A stretch of 46,889 nt of DNA from an uncultured Prevotella sp. (GCA_900316565.1 ONDK01000013.1:1-46889); one strand, 5' to 3'; positions 35,501 to 44,643 are shown, numbered from the stretch's first letter. A program made the numbers and translations. The notes: a model not told the origin generated them from the sequence alone.

Positions 35501-38500
35501 TGCGCCACTGACCCTTGAACTCGGCGTATGCCGGGTCGCAGGAGGCATACTTGCCGGTGAGTGTGCCGTTGAGGCCGTACTCCTCCGGTGATGCCGCGTC
35601 GACATTGATATTTGCCCATCTGAGAGCGCCTGTGCCGAGGTCCACACCGGTCAGTCCGAACTGCTTCACCTCACCGTAGACGGTTGTCGTGCCGTCGGTG
35701 GCGTAAGCACAGTAGTGATATACGGTGTCGTTGTATGATGTGCCGTCATAGACCGGTGCGTCGAAGAGCGTGCTGCCCTGCGCGTTCTGTTTCGAAGCCA
35801 CCTTCTTTACACCTTCAGCGCTAAGTGTCAGTGCGGTGCCCTTGCCGATGAGGATGCCAGTGGTATATCCCTTCGGCAGGTTGAGGGCGGTGTAGTAGAA
35901 GTTCACGGAGTCCTTATCCATCCGCCAGTCGGTGCCGACGGTACGGAGATAGAACTTATCGGCTTTGTTGACAGATGCCACGGCGCGGATGGCATCGCCA
36001 CGGTAACGGCTGTTGTCAGCCAGCGTCGGTGTCTTCTGCGTTGAGGCGTTGTGCCCGGAGTAAGTGTTCTGGAACTCTATCTCCCGTGCCTGACGGTAGT
36101 CGCCGGAGCGGTTGCTGGTCCAGTAGTATCCGAAGTGGGTGGCCTCATTGTCGTGGTTGTTTGTGGCTTCCTCGTTGGTGCCCTGATAGTAGTTGGCATC
36201 CTCCTCGTTGGTATTATAGTAGTTGCTAGGCAGGAAGATGCTGTTGCCGTTCAGCTTACTGGTGATGCGGTAGCCGGGGACGTGGGATATCGTCTCCTCG
36301 CTGACGGTACAGTTCTGCAGAAGCTCCGTCCAGTCCTCCTCCGACGGCATGCGCCATAGACCACCGAGTTGCTTGTTGGCCGCGTCAACGGTGTCGTTGG
36401 CCGTGATGTTGCCTGCCAGGCTGCGGTAGCTGCCGGTGATGGTGTTATAGTATTTGTATGACGAGAGCTGGAAGACATCCTTTGTCGCCGTCTCACCCCA
36501 AGAGTAGAAGTCGCCATGCTCATGGCTCTTCCATGAGCCGAGGTTCACGTTGGCCCACTTCGTGCCGGACGGCAGTCCGAGGTCCACCATGACGATGCCG
36601 AAGCTCTGCGTGCGTCCGTAGTAGTACCGTCCGTCGACGCTGACATACGCGCGGTAGTAGTACATCCGGTCGTTGCTGAGGTCGTTCATCGTGTAGCTGA
36701 ACAGTCCGCTTGCCGTACTGCCACACGCATATTTCTGTACACCGCTCTGTCCCACTTCGAGGTTCTTTGCTGACGTGCCGACAACGAAACCATAGCTGGC
36801 CTTGATACCGTTGATGCCTAGCACACAGCCGTAGAGAGTCGACGATGACTTTCCTGCCACCCATGAGCAGCGTTCGGTGGTGATGCTGAGCTTCTTGCCC
36901 GACGGCAGTGTGACATTGACATACGCCATAGGTCTGACGAAGTGGCCATGGTAGCGGTAGTGGTATTTCATGAGTCTGTTGCTCAGACCAATCTCCATGC
37001 CGTAGGCGTTACGCTCACGGGGAGCCCTCGACGACGACCACAGTGGTCCGTAGTCCCATGGACCGTCATAGAATGAGTGGTTGCCGCTCATGGTCCATTC
37101 GGCGCATATCTCGTTGCTGATGAAGATGCTGCGGCCGTTCTTTCCTGTAACCTTATAGCCTTTCACTGCTACCGGAGCCATGGGCTTGTTGTCTTTTATC
37201 GAGGCGTTGCCATAGGCGATGGAGTCGGTCCATGTGCAACTGTCGACGAGCATCTGCAGGTCCTCCATCGACGGCATCGTCCACAGGGCACCACGTCCGC
37301 CATAGCTCTTCTCGTCCCAGGTGTAGTTCCATTTGGTGTGGGCCACGTCGGCCTTCGAGCCTTTTATCTCGTTGCCTAAATTGTTGTACTCATCGTCGCC
37401 GGCAGCATTGTAGTATGCGTAGTTGGCGAAGGTGTAGGTGTCTTTCTTCTCTGACTCACCCCATGCCAGCTGTGAGCTGTTGTCCTCGGCATAGCGTGAG
37501 CCGACGTTGATGTTTGCCCACTGCATCGGCATGCCAAGGTCTACGAACTCCAGTCCGAAGTGGTTGACGTACTTGCTGTAGACGTAGTGCCCGTTGTATT
37601 TTATGAACGCGCGGTAGTAGTATGTGGTGTCCTTGTCATACTTCATGGTGATGTTGAACTCACCGTTCCATGCCGGGCCGAGGTCATAGATGCTGTCGAT
37701 GGCTTCCTTAGGACTGTCGGCGGTGATGTCCTTGACATATCCCACAATCATTCCTATCCTTGCGTTCTTGGCGAGGTCCTGGATGTCCTTCATCTCTCCC
37801 GTAACGTTGGTGTCGTCCTCAAGCATTGTCTCCTTGTTGAAACCGTAGACGGCACCGTAGAGCACTGCTGTACTGTCGCCGACTTTCCATTTCACGTCGC
37901 CGGTGATGATGTTCGGCTGACGGACGAAAGGTATGGAGCGGCCATAATAACGTGTGCCGTCAATGTCGACGTAGGCGCGCACCCAGTAGGTGGAGTCGAC
38001 CTTAAAGAGGTTGATGTTGACCTTATTGTAGAAGAATATCGTGTCGGTTGTTATGTCTTTACGCGGGAACTCATATCTGAACGTTGATGCCTCGTGTGTA
38101 ACAAGGCTGTCTGTGCCAACGATAAATCCCGACTGCCTCACATTGGGAACCATGTAAGGCTCCGTGCCCAGATGCTGCTGCGTGGTGCCGAGGAGAGAAC
38201 CGAAGAATGTTACGTTGTTCACGCTGTCGTGCACTTGCGCGCCGTCGGTACGTATGAGTAGCTCATCACCGTTGGCGAGTCTGATATTGCTCTCACTGAC
38301 CGGTCTCAGGAAATCGACGTCATGGCAAAGGTGGTTGAATGAGGGCACATTTTTTATCTCACCCTTGTGTTTCTCCGGGTCTGCATCGTTGTTTTTGGGA
38401 ATTGTCAGGTAGTTATAGCAAAGAGTATAGTTGGCATTGTTCTCATTAGAACCATACCAGATGGTATGTCTCATGAAAATACTCTTGCCGTTAGGGCCTG

Positions 38501-41500
38501 TGATGCGCACTCCTGCAACACCATATATGGTGTCTGCAGTCCATGTGCATTTGTCGATGAGCTCCTGCATCTCCGCCGTCATAGGCATACGGCTGACGTT
38601 ATGCCATTCGCGGTGGGCCGCGTCATCATAGCTGCCCGGGCCGCGAATGATGCTGTCCACATTGTATGTCATCTTTTGCCTTAGCGGTGTCGCATCGATG
38701 CCATAGAGTGCGCTGGCGCCACCTACATTGGTACTTGCCCACCGCTTTCCAGACGGAAGTCCTAGGTCCACAAACTCATTTCCAAAGAGGTTGACGTCAC
38801 CATAGTGGCATTTGCCGTTGTAGTAGGCGTAAGCCCGGAAATAGTAAGTCGTGTCTTTGGTGAGCTTGAAGATCGGTGCTATAGGACCGACGTTGTTTTT
38901 GAGTTCCTTCGTGCAGTCAAGGTTTTCAATCTTGTTGTCATAGGTGAGTGCACGGTTGTATCCTACGATGATGCCGGCCTTATAGTCGGAACTGCCCTCT
39001 TTGGACATGACACCTTCAATGGAGCCGTGGAGCGTTGCCGTAGCCTTATGGATGGTCCAGTCGGCATTACCGGTAACCGTGCGTCCCAGATGGAACGTGT
39101 CGGCGTCGGCATAGTAGTACTTGCCGCCGGTGTGGAGATAGAACCTATAATAATATGTCTTGTCGCTCTCCAGACCATTGTCTTTGTCGAGGACAACGAA
39201 GTACTGTGATGCGTTGCGAGTGGTATAGCCGTTTTTTACCTTGGCGTTATCGATGGTAACGTTTGCATTGTCTCCGACAACGAATCCGAGGTCGAAGCTG
39301 CCTTCCGCAATAGGATGATTGATGCGGTAGGTGCCCTGCAAGGCCACGGCGGTGCGGTAGTTGATGTATGTCGCCGTGTCGGTTGTCAGGTAGACGAGGG
39401 CGTTGTCACTGAGCTTTGCCTTGTCCTTGGTCAGACGGAGGTTGTAACGGGCGATAGGACGGATGCAGTGTCCGCCGTAGAACTGCGAATAGGTGAGTTC
39501 GTACCATGGTTGGGCAGGATCTGTAGGCTTGAGAATGCCATAGGTGAAATCCCTGTCAGCAATGGTCATCAGCAGTGTGCTGTCGGCAATATGATAGTAT
39601 CCTGCATCTCCGTCGTTTATCAGAGAGTCTGCGTACTGATTGTTCCAAACTTTTGACCAATAGTGGTATCCGTTGTAAGGCAGGAAGATGCTGTTGCCGT
39701 TCTTGCCGGTAACCTTGTATCCGCCTATGCCGTTCTCCGTCTGCCTCGTCCACGTACAGCTGTCGACGAGCTCCTTCCACTCGTCATAGTTCGGCTCTAC
39801 GAAGAGGTCGCCGTATTTGTCCGGGGAGATATACTTGCTGTTGTCTTTGAACTTTGGATTGGCGTTCTCCCAGAACACGTAAGCACCGTCGTTCTTAGTG
39901 CCACTGTAGTGCTTCCAATAAATAGAATTGGAGCAGTCCATCATCTGTTTTACGGCGCCGTGGTAAGGAACTTTATAGGCTGTACCGTTAGTACTCTTCA
40001 CATCGAGTTCCTCAATCATCTTTTTCGTGGTGAGGAACGTTTCTCCGTTCTCTTTATATCCCTTAATGTAGTCGTCGATGTAGGAGTCTTCATCATGGTG
40101 ATTCTTGATGAATCCCTCACCGATGCTGAAGAAGTCGGACTTGTCCTCAGGGTATGCTGAGCCAACGGAGATGTTCGCCCAGAGACGTCCCGAGGCAAGG
40201 CCGAGGTCTACGTAGTCGAGGCCGAACTGCCTTGGCGTACTGTAAATGGTTTTGTTGTCGGCGATGACATAGGCACGGACCCAGTAGACGGTATCCTTTG
40301 TCACGGGCATCGCTGCGGTATAATTGCCGTCGGCAATCTGTTTGCCCTCTGGGAAGATGCATGGCAGGTCGGAATCTTTGTGGTCAATGTCGATGCCAGC
40401 GGTCTTGCCGATGATAAATCCTGTCTTTGCCGTCGTGCGGTCCTTTACGAACACTGTACCCACTACGGAGCTGTGCAGCGTGGCGCTATTTCCGTGGACC
40501 TCCCAGTCGATGTCGTCGATGGTGATGGTCAGTGGAACAATCTTCTTTGGCTTGCCGTAGAAGACTTCGTCGCCAACCTTTATATAAGCCCTGTACCAGT
40601 AGGTCTTATATGAACTCATGGTATCTATGACTTTCTGCGGGATATTGTCGATGTACAGTCCGTTGAAGTATTCTGCCTTCTTGCTTGCCGTACCAGCGAT
40701 ATTGGTACCGTTGGCAAGGGTGCCGCCATAGAAGTCGTTGAGCACAAAGCCCCTGACAACGTCGTTGGCGGCCTTTATCTTCTCCGTGATGCCGAGGACA
40801 CGCCCATAGAGGGCCACATGGCTGTGGTCGGTGCTAAGTCCTACAGTGTCGGTGCTGATGAAGAGCTGTGTCTTGTCTTTCATCGTAGCGTTGACCTGGT
40901 AGACAGGACGCATCCACAGCTCTGCCGTAGCCTTGGCAGTCGTTATTTGATGGTCTTTGTCGAGGAAGTCGCCACGCATGGCCATCTCGCTGCCCCACTT
41001 TCGCTCAGATGTCCAGTGGGAGGAGATAGCGTAATCACGGAATGTATAATAAGGCACATAGATACAGTTGCCGTTAGGACCGGTGATCTTCACCACGTCG
41101 CGGTCGAAGCGCTTGGCGGTCTCAAAGGTACAGCTGTCGAGGACTGCCTGCATCTGCGCTGCCGTGGGCAGTGTGAATGTCCATCCCTGACGGCCACGCC
41201 ACTGATTGAAGGTGCGGTCCCAGATGGTGCCGCCGATGTCGCTGACCACCTCACTGATGGTGCTGTCGGGTCTGTCGTTCCATGCGTATTTGCCGGTGGA
41301 TTCCTCCGGGAACTGTCCGCCGACATTCAGGTTCGCCCATTTCACGGACAGACCGAGGTCTATGGTGTCGAGGGGATGGAAAATCTTTACTTCCGGGGCA
41401 TAGGTGATGAGGGTGTCGCGCTTCCCGTTGTCGTCCTTGTATGACAGGAGGATGGCGCGGACGAAATAGTATTTCTTCTTCAGGTCTTTGACGGTGCAGC

Positions 41501-43865
41501 TGAACGTCATGTCCTCCTGAAGGCCTTCCTTGGCAACGAGTATCTTGCCGTTGGTGCGGTCGGGCTTGTCGTAGACGGAGTCGGAGACGACGAAGCCTAC
41601 GTCGCCCATCACCTCGGAGCTGACGCCGACTATATGTCCTTTCAGCACGGCACTGTCCATGCCGACTTCCCAGCCGACCCTGTCGGTGTGCGGGAAGAAA
41701 CCGGAGGTCTTCGTCGCTGACGTAGCGTAGTAATAATCCTTGCCGATGCGGGCATACTCGCGCACGTAATACGACTTCTTCTTGTCGAGGTAGCCGAGGA
41801 AGCGGCTGCTGTTGAGTCTGGCGACGATAGGCTCCTGAGCTACATTGTACATGTCGTCAGTGCCACCAACGGTCATCGCGCCACAGCTGATGATGACGTG
41901 GTTACCGTCGACGGGACGGAAATTGGTCTTTATGAACAATGAGTCGTTCCACAGACTGTCTTTGTCGGCATCGCGGTACAGTGTAGTGGAGTCGGTGCCG
42001 AAGACGAAGCCGACCTCATCGAAATGGAGTGGGGTGGTGGCCTTAGGCCATGGACGGACGGCACGTGCTATGCCGTTGATGGCGAAGGTGGTGTCGTCGA
42101 CTTCCTCCTCTCCAACATGGCGGAGGAGCAACAGAGAGTGGTCGAAGCCGGTATTGCTCTTTATCTCATTACTGTATTCGAGAACACCGCGGCAGAAGCC
42201 GGGCCGGTAGAACTCGGTGGCGTTGCGGTAGAGGGGTGTCTGACGGTTCTTGTCGACGGAGAGGATAGGTATCTTATAGTAGGCGTAGTCGCCATAGTAG
42301 GTGAGATAATAGTAGTCCTTGATGTCCTTACTGCGGTCGACGGTCCAGTAGTTCACACAGTTGTCGTTGGCGGGCAGAAAGATGCGCTTGCCACTCGGTC
42401 CGGTGACGTAGACGCCCTCCACGCCGTTGAACTCGCCCCATTTGAATTTGCAATTCCTTAGCAACGAGTCTCCCTCGTAGTTGTTCATCATACGCCAGCA
42501 ATGACCCCACCTCTGAAAAGCAACGTCGTAGTCCTTCGTGAACTCATCACGTATGGAACCGCCACGGTAGTTTCTTAGATTCCATCCCGGTGAGTAATCG
42601 TTCTTGGTATTGGATTCTCCATAGGAGAACGTTCCGCCGTAGTAGCTGACTGGTCCGCGCTCGAAATATGCCTCCACGTTACGGTAGGAGAACTTGATGT
42701 CGCCGAGGCCGAGGTCTACGATGGAGAACAGGGTGTCGGGCACCTCTGCCTTTGCCACATAGAAATTGCCTTCGCGTATGCCGCCGGGCAGCGTGAATTC
42801 CTTGACATACACGGTGTCGATGAGGCTCAGCGTATCACGGACGGAGAATATCATCTTAAGCTTTGTCGGGCCTGTTGTCGGGGCTACGACCATATAGGCG
42901 GCCGTGGAGTCCTGCGAGGTCTCATAATGGCGTGGCGTGTGAAGCCAGTTCTTGTCGTTATGGAACGTGGTGTTCAGCGTTACGGTGTCGTGGCTCTCTA
43001 CGGGATTTGCCGTGTCGATGCCTTTGGTGTCGAAGTTGAACACTCCCGATATGGGCTTGTCGGCAATGACGGTAACGCTCTTCAGGCGGATGCTCGGCAA
43101 GCGCTTGTTGTAGGTGAGGAAGGTGAAGAAGGCGGAGTGGTGCTTGAGGTTCTCACCGTAGTAGTAAACGGTGTCGTTGACCGTCTTCAAGCGGTGGGCG
43201 ATGTCGGTGGCGCAGTCGCCGTCCCAGGCTATGTGCGTGCTGCTGTTGACGGTGTCCTGCTGCTGTATGCTGGCTATGCGCACTTGGTTGTAGGCCGGAC
43301 TGTTATGACCGGGGTAATAAACAGTAATCTGTTCGGGTGCCTGCCGTACCTTCACCACCTCGAAGCTGGCGCGGGTGCTGTCGGCGGTACGTGTGTCCTT
43401 GAGAATATTGGCAAGGTAGACGGTGTCGGTCTTGCCGGCGGCATCCTTCTCTCCTGTGTCGAGGTATATGAAGTCGTTGTCGTCCCAGACGTATTTGTTA
43501 TATCGCTTTTGTCCGTTGTTGACGAAGTTACCGCCGAAGTGTATGCGGTTAGGACCTTTCGCTATGTCTTTGTTGCCTTTGAAACCGATAGGTATCAGCA
43601 GGTCGGGAGTGACGACACGGTCGATGTCGGAGAGCATGTATCTGTGCTTCTGGCCGTCGGAGGTGGTGATGACCATAGAGACAAAGTCGGCATAGTGGCG
43701 TCCAAAGGCGTCATCACGGGTATGCTCGATGTCGTATATGCCATCGACGGCGATACTGTCTACGCTGCCGTCGGTGAGGTATACGCATACGTAGCCGTGG
43801 CCTACACGTGCATGAACGGTTATGAACGGTAATATGAATAGTAATAAAAGTAGTAACTTTTTCAT
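32538..43865 (-). CDS. Giant secreted repeat protein (3775 aa) with ten FISUMP units
   Basis: An 11.3-kb gene. The product has a signal peptide (MKKLLLLLLFILPFITVHA) and the shared N-terminal module (about 25-385; HTRDDAFGRHYADFV, DIDRVVTP, HIAWDGDCATDI, a fimbrillin-like region with AAYMVVAP). Ten FISUMP units follow. Their openings are SIVDLGLG, DTIDLGLSV, DYVDLGLASG, EFVDLGLPSG, EFVDLGMP, VMVDLGLPSG, TGVDLGTGA, ELVDLGLPSG, IAVDLGLSV and QAVDLGLTSG. Each is followed by an Ig/FnIII-like module with a W-x(5,8)-A-T-L-x-G strand and a YYYRAY strand, giving a period near 330 residues. Units differ strongly from one another, so the expansion is old. The protein ends in a short Gly/Glu-rich tail without anchor or sorting domain. 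Function unknown; a long surface or secreted fibre or adhesin is the best guess. Confidence 0.92.
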   Translation of the reverse strand: MKKLLLLLLFILPFITVHARVGHGYVCVYLTDGSVDSIAVDGIYDIEHTRDDAFGRHYADFVSMVITTSDGQKHRYMLSDIDRVVTPDLLIPIGFKGNKDIAKGPNRIHFGGNFVNNGQKRYNKYVWDDNDFIYLDTGEKDAAGKTDTVYLANILKDTRTADSTRASFEVVKVRQAPEQITVYYPGHNSPAYNQVRIASIQQQDTVNSSTHIAWDGDCATDIAHRLKTVNDTVYYYGENLKHHSAFFTFLTYNKRLPSIRLKSVTVIADKPISGVFNFDTKGIDTANPVESHDTVTLNTTFHNDKNWLHTPRHYETSQDSTAAYMVVAPTTGPTKLKMIFSVRDTLSLIDTVYVKEFTLPGGIREGNFYVAKAEVPDTLFSIVDLGLGDIKFSYRNVEAYFERGPVSYYGGTFSYGESNTKNDYSPGWNLRNYRGGSIRDEFTKDYDVAFQRWGHCWRMMNNYEGDSLLRNCKFKWGEFNGVEGVYVTGPSGKRIFLPANDNCVNYWTVDRSKDIKDYYYLTYYGDYAYYKIPILSVDKNRQTPLYRNATEFYRPGFCRGVLEYSNEIKSNTGFDHSLLLLRHVGEEEVDDTTFAINGIARAVRPWPKATTPLHFDEVGFVFGTDSTTLYRDADKDSLWNDSLFIKTNFRPVDGNHVIISCGAMTVGGTDDMYNVAQEPIVARLNSSRFLGYLDKKKSYYVREYARIGKDYYYATSATKTSGFFPHTDRVGWEVGMDSAVLKGHIVGVSSEVMGDVGFVVSDSVYDKPDRTNGKILVAKEGLQEDMTFSCTVKDLKKKYYFVRAILLSYKDDNGKRDTLITYAPEVKIFHPLDTIDLGLSVKWANLNVGGQFPEESTGKYAWNDRPDSTISEVVSDIGGTIWDRTFNQWRGRQGWTFTLPTAAQMQAVLDSCTFETAKRFDRDVVKITGPNGNCIYVPYYTFRDYAISSHWTSERKWGSEMAMRGDFLDKDHQITTAKATAELWMRPVYQVNATMKDKTQLFISTDTVGLSTDHSHVALYGRVLGITEKIKAANDVVRGFVLNDFYGGTLANGTNIAGTASKKAEYFNGLYIDNIPQKVIDTMSSYKTYWYRAYIKVGDEVFYGKPKKIVPLTITIDDIDWEVHGNSATLHSSVVGTVFVKDRTTAKTGFIIGKTAGIDIDHKDSDLPCIFPEGKQIADGNYTAAMPVTKDTVYWVRAYVIADNKTIYSTPRQFGLDYVDLGLASGRLWANISVGSAYPEDKSDFFSIGEGFIKNHHDEDSYIDDYIKGYKENGETFLTTKKMIEELDVKSTNGTAYKVPYHGAVKQMMDCSNSIYWKHYSGTKNDGAYVFWENANPKFKDNSKYISPDKYGDLFVEPNYDEWKELVDSCTWTRQTENGIGGYKVTGKNGNSIFLPYNGYHYWSKVWNNQYADSLINDGDAGYYHIADSTLLMTIADRDFTYGILKPTDPAQPWYELTYSQFYGGHCIRPIARYNLRLTKDKAKLSDNALVYLTTDTATYINYRTAVALQGTYRINHPIAEGSFDLGFVVGDNANVTIDNAKVKNGYTTRNASQYFVVLDKDNGLESDKTYYYRFYLHTGGKYYYADADTFHLGRTVTGNADWTIHKATATLHGSIEGVMSKEGSSDYKAGIIVGYNRALTYDNKIENLDCTKELKNNVGPIAPIFKLTKDTTYYFRAYAYYNGKCHYGDVNLFGNEFVDLGLPSGKRWASTNVGGASALYGIDATPLRQKMTYNVDSIIRGPGSYDDAAHREWHNVSRMPMTAEMQELIDKCTWTADTIYGVAGVRITGPNGKSIFMRHTIWYGSNENNANYTLCYNYLTIPKNNDADPEKHKGEIKNVPSFNHLCHDVDFLRPVSESNIRLANGDELLIRTDGAQVHDSVNNVTFFGSLLGTTQQHLGTEPYMVPNVRQSGFIVGTDSLVTHEASTFRYEFPRKDITTDTIFFYNKVNINLFKVDSTYWVRAYVDIDGTRYYGRSIPFVRQPNIITGDVKWKVGDSTAVLYGAVYGFNKETMLEDDTNVTGEMKDIQDLAKNARIGMIVGYVKDITADSPKEAIDSIYDLGPAWNGEFNITMKYDKDTTYYYRAFIKYNGHYVYSKYVNHFGLEFVDLGMPMQWANINVGSRYAEDNSSQLAWGESEKKDTYTFANYAYYNAAGDDEYNNLGNEIKGSKADVAHTKWNYTWDEKSYGGRGALWTMPSMEDLQMLVDSCTWTDSIAYGNASIKDNKPMAPVAVKGYKVTGKNGRSIFISNEICAEWTMSGNHSFYDGPWDYGPLWSSSRAPRERNAYGMEIGLSNRLMKYHYRYHGHFVRPMAYVNVTLPSGKKLSITTERCSWVAGKSSSTLYGCVLGINGIKASYGFVVGTSAKNLEVGQSGVQKYACGSTASGLFSYTMNDLSNDRMYYYRAYVSVDGRYYYGRTQSFGIVMVDLGLPSGTKWANVNLGSWKSHEHGDFYSWGETATKDVFQLSSYKYYNTITGSYRSLAGNITANDTVDAANKQLGGLWRMPSEEDWTELLQNCTVSEETISHVPGYRITSKLNGNSIFLPSNYYNTNEEDANYYQGTNEEATNNHDNEATHFGYYWTSNRSGDYRQAREIEFQNTYSGHNASTQKTPTLADNSRYRGDAIRAVASVNKADKFYLRTVGTDWRMDKDSVNFYYTALNLPKGYTTGILIGKGTALTLSAEGVKKVASKQNAQGSTLFDAPVYDGTSYNDTVYHYCAYATDGTTTVYGEVKQFGLTGVDLGTGALRWANINVDAASPEEYGLNGTLTGKYASCDPAYAEFKGQWRIPTEEERKALVDGCNWESAVYEGVHLWKVSNKADATKFIYLTSKDPNAWGYRAVSQFTGTINGKTYFLRTDSTDWRAGYESGHLYATLINDAALSDAEKGFILAKTDNPEAATDGAEIVKASTADATGFSAKLPELENTTYYYRAYIKAGDTYYYAPETKTVGLELVDLGLPSGLRWASANIGSHEPQQTGDLYAWGDTVSGNSFSTDNYRYYSSKGYTDIGNDISGNDNYDAAAKRINGLRMPTADEVKELLTSCTWAEETVDGAAVYRVTSKTNKKSIIIPKGAFWSSTQLSSDNSMAYSIDYQSSSAGLLTKERYRGLMVRPVASVVTTLSANPVSTDNATLNGLSGSSKATEVGFELSKAATMESATIIPATVVDGKFSAKASGLSQGSIYYFRAYAKTDNETRYGSIRRFATESVKQNEPIAVDLGLSVKWGDRNVGATTAEDEGNYYAWGELKTAPNFTKITYTYNVNDKYSDIGTEISATDYDVASRKYNGCWRMPTSTEVTELMNNCTWTWASKNGVPGYWVEDKTSHQTIFLPAAGYRRITDLHDNTTGGNYWSASAKDAVNGFATSLDFTSGKRRLNEYSTRYYGLTIRPVYQSNSKLGSHDTYVHTDGISYKDDRSANTLSGTMLGMTSAEYKFTEGFVIGTTEDVEIGTTVISGISRTATENGSYSIVVDSKRLKTLNAGGRYYVRAYISDGTNYSYGNAIEMTDNTTTTDSVKWALGNSGTFYGSIHAKKAEGLEVGFLYSQNADMSDAKTVKGTFRSDADSVFTASLDTIKVGIYYLRAYTKLNGIVHTANISHFGAQAVDLGLTSGVKWVDMNLGTDNEEGTGDRYRWGETAPYDKSKSYSVPSNYQYIGGTDLDAAHTRLGTKYRLPSTANIQELIDECTWQWDVNGYRITGKNGNSIFLPVGSYWSTQQNSKTADTATSLVVKPTNHTLNDEEKRTAALLLRPILNPSADTSGGAQAGTGEIGGGVEGNE

Positions 43866-43906
43866 GTGTCTGGCGGTTTTCAGAGTACTATATATAATGT
43901 ATAAGA

Positions 43907-44176
43907 CTATTCCTCGTCCCAGAGGTTCCAGGGGTCGTGTTCGGAATGGGACTGGGAGTTGGTGAAGCTGTTTGGCTTGGCTAGGTCGGTTTGGTTTCTA
44001 TTGTCTCCAGTTTCTCCGGCACCTTCACTAGCACAGGCAGGTGAATTACCTCCCAACATCTTCTCCGCCAGCATGCGGTATCTAACGCATTCGGGAGGGG
44101 TGTAGTATCTTCTATGTTTTTCTTTCAATTCCATGCGAGTTGGGTTGTTGTCTTTTTTCAAAATATACGATAACAT
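43907..44176 (-). CDS. Small conserved-looking leader protein of the giant operon
   Basis: An 89-aa protein with no signal peptide or domain I recognise. The first 45 residues are basic and hold the pattern RRYYTPPECVRYRMLAEKMLGGNSP. The rest is a Ser/Asn/Glu-rich stretch ending DPWNLWDEE. Many short Bacteroidota proteins share this general plan (a PE-type strand followed by a D/E-rich tail ending in W and acidic residues). It is the first gene of the operon, 41 nt before the giant gene. A start at 44134 (MELKEKHRR) is as likely as the one at 44176, because the 14 extra residues look unrelated. Confidence 0.7.
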   Translation of the reverse strand: MLSYILKKDNNPTRMELKEKHRRYYTPPECVRYRMLAEKMLGGNSPACASEGAGETGDNRNQTDLAKPNSFTNSQSHSEHDPWNLWDEE

Positions 44177-44244
44177 CGACCTGTATTTAGGTAATCAGCT
44201 AGGTCTTAGTCATTGACATGTAGGTGTATCGTAAATTTCTTTTG

Positions 44245-44252
44245 CAAATGTA
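44245..44252 (-). promoter_or_regulatory. Candidate -7 box of the giant operon
   Basis: TACATTTG on the minus strand matches the Bacteroidota -7 element. No clear TTTG box lies 19-21 nt further upstream; the AAACGTTTAA motif occupies that place, which may mean an activator is needed. It predicts a leader of about 60 nt to the first possible start. Confidence 0.5.
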
Positions 44253-44267
44253 AGGAATTTTATACGT

Positions 44268-44319
44268 AAACGTTTAAGCTATTTCTCATTTTTAGGAATA
44301 TTAACAGACAAACGTTTAA
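44268..44319. promoter_or_regulatory. Paired AAACGTTTAA motifs (candidate operator)
   Basis: AAACGTTTAA, with palindromic core AAACGTTT, occurs at 44268-44277 and 44310-44319, exactly 42 bp apart (about four helical turns). The first copy overlaps the expected -33 position of the giant operon promoter. A related AAACGTCTA lies at 44637-44645 near the cas promoter. A regulator-binding site is possible; the regulator is unknown. Confidence 0.45.
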
Positions 44320-44588
44320 CATTCCGCTTAATGTGTACTTTTTGCAGAATTTTTGACTTGTGCCTCAAGGCTAAGCGGGCCGCAGGACCTTTAGCTTCTA
44401 TATCTCATATAAATATCATCATAATGACATTTACAATGGCTAAAATAAACTAATATTTTGAAAGTACCAAATATTCTTTTGTCTTTTTGTACGTTGCGTT
44501 CAAGAAACATTATCTGTTCTTTACAATTATTCCTCAGAGTCATATGCAATGTGGATTAATCTTTCACCAAAAAAAAGCGGCTTAATTG

Positions 44589-44619
44589 TTGCATCTTTAA
44601 GAATAATCTCTTATTTTTG
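44589..44619 (+). promoter_or_regulatory. Candidate cas operon promoter
   Basis: TTG (44589-44591), 20 nt, TATTTTTG (44612-44619), close to the Bacteroidota consensus. The predicted transcript begins near 44625, giving a cas6 leader of about 148 nt that includes the palindrome and the small open frame. Confidence 0.6.
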
Positions 44620-44643
44620 CATTTAGAACAAACTTAAACGTCT

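Noticed and set aside
42927-43832. Long plus-strand open frame (301 codons) opposite the giant gene, and similar ones at 5458-6342 and 27494-28177
   Set aside because: They lie opposite well-supported genes with recognisable domains, have no family features, and follow from GC-rich third positions of the true genes.
17249-44176. A diversity-generating retroelement, suggested by the Avd-like bundle and large surface proteins
   Set aside because: There is no reverse transcriptase and I saw no template/variable repeat pair with adenine-specific differences in the window.
44370-44395. GC-rich hairpin-like patch as a terminator or small RNA
   Set aside because: Only GCTAA/TTAGC pair cleanly, with bulges inside and no T run; no promoter is placed to make an RNA ending there.
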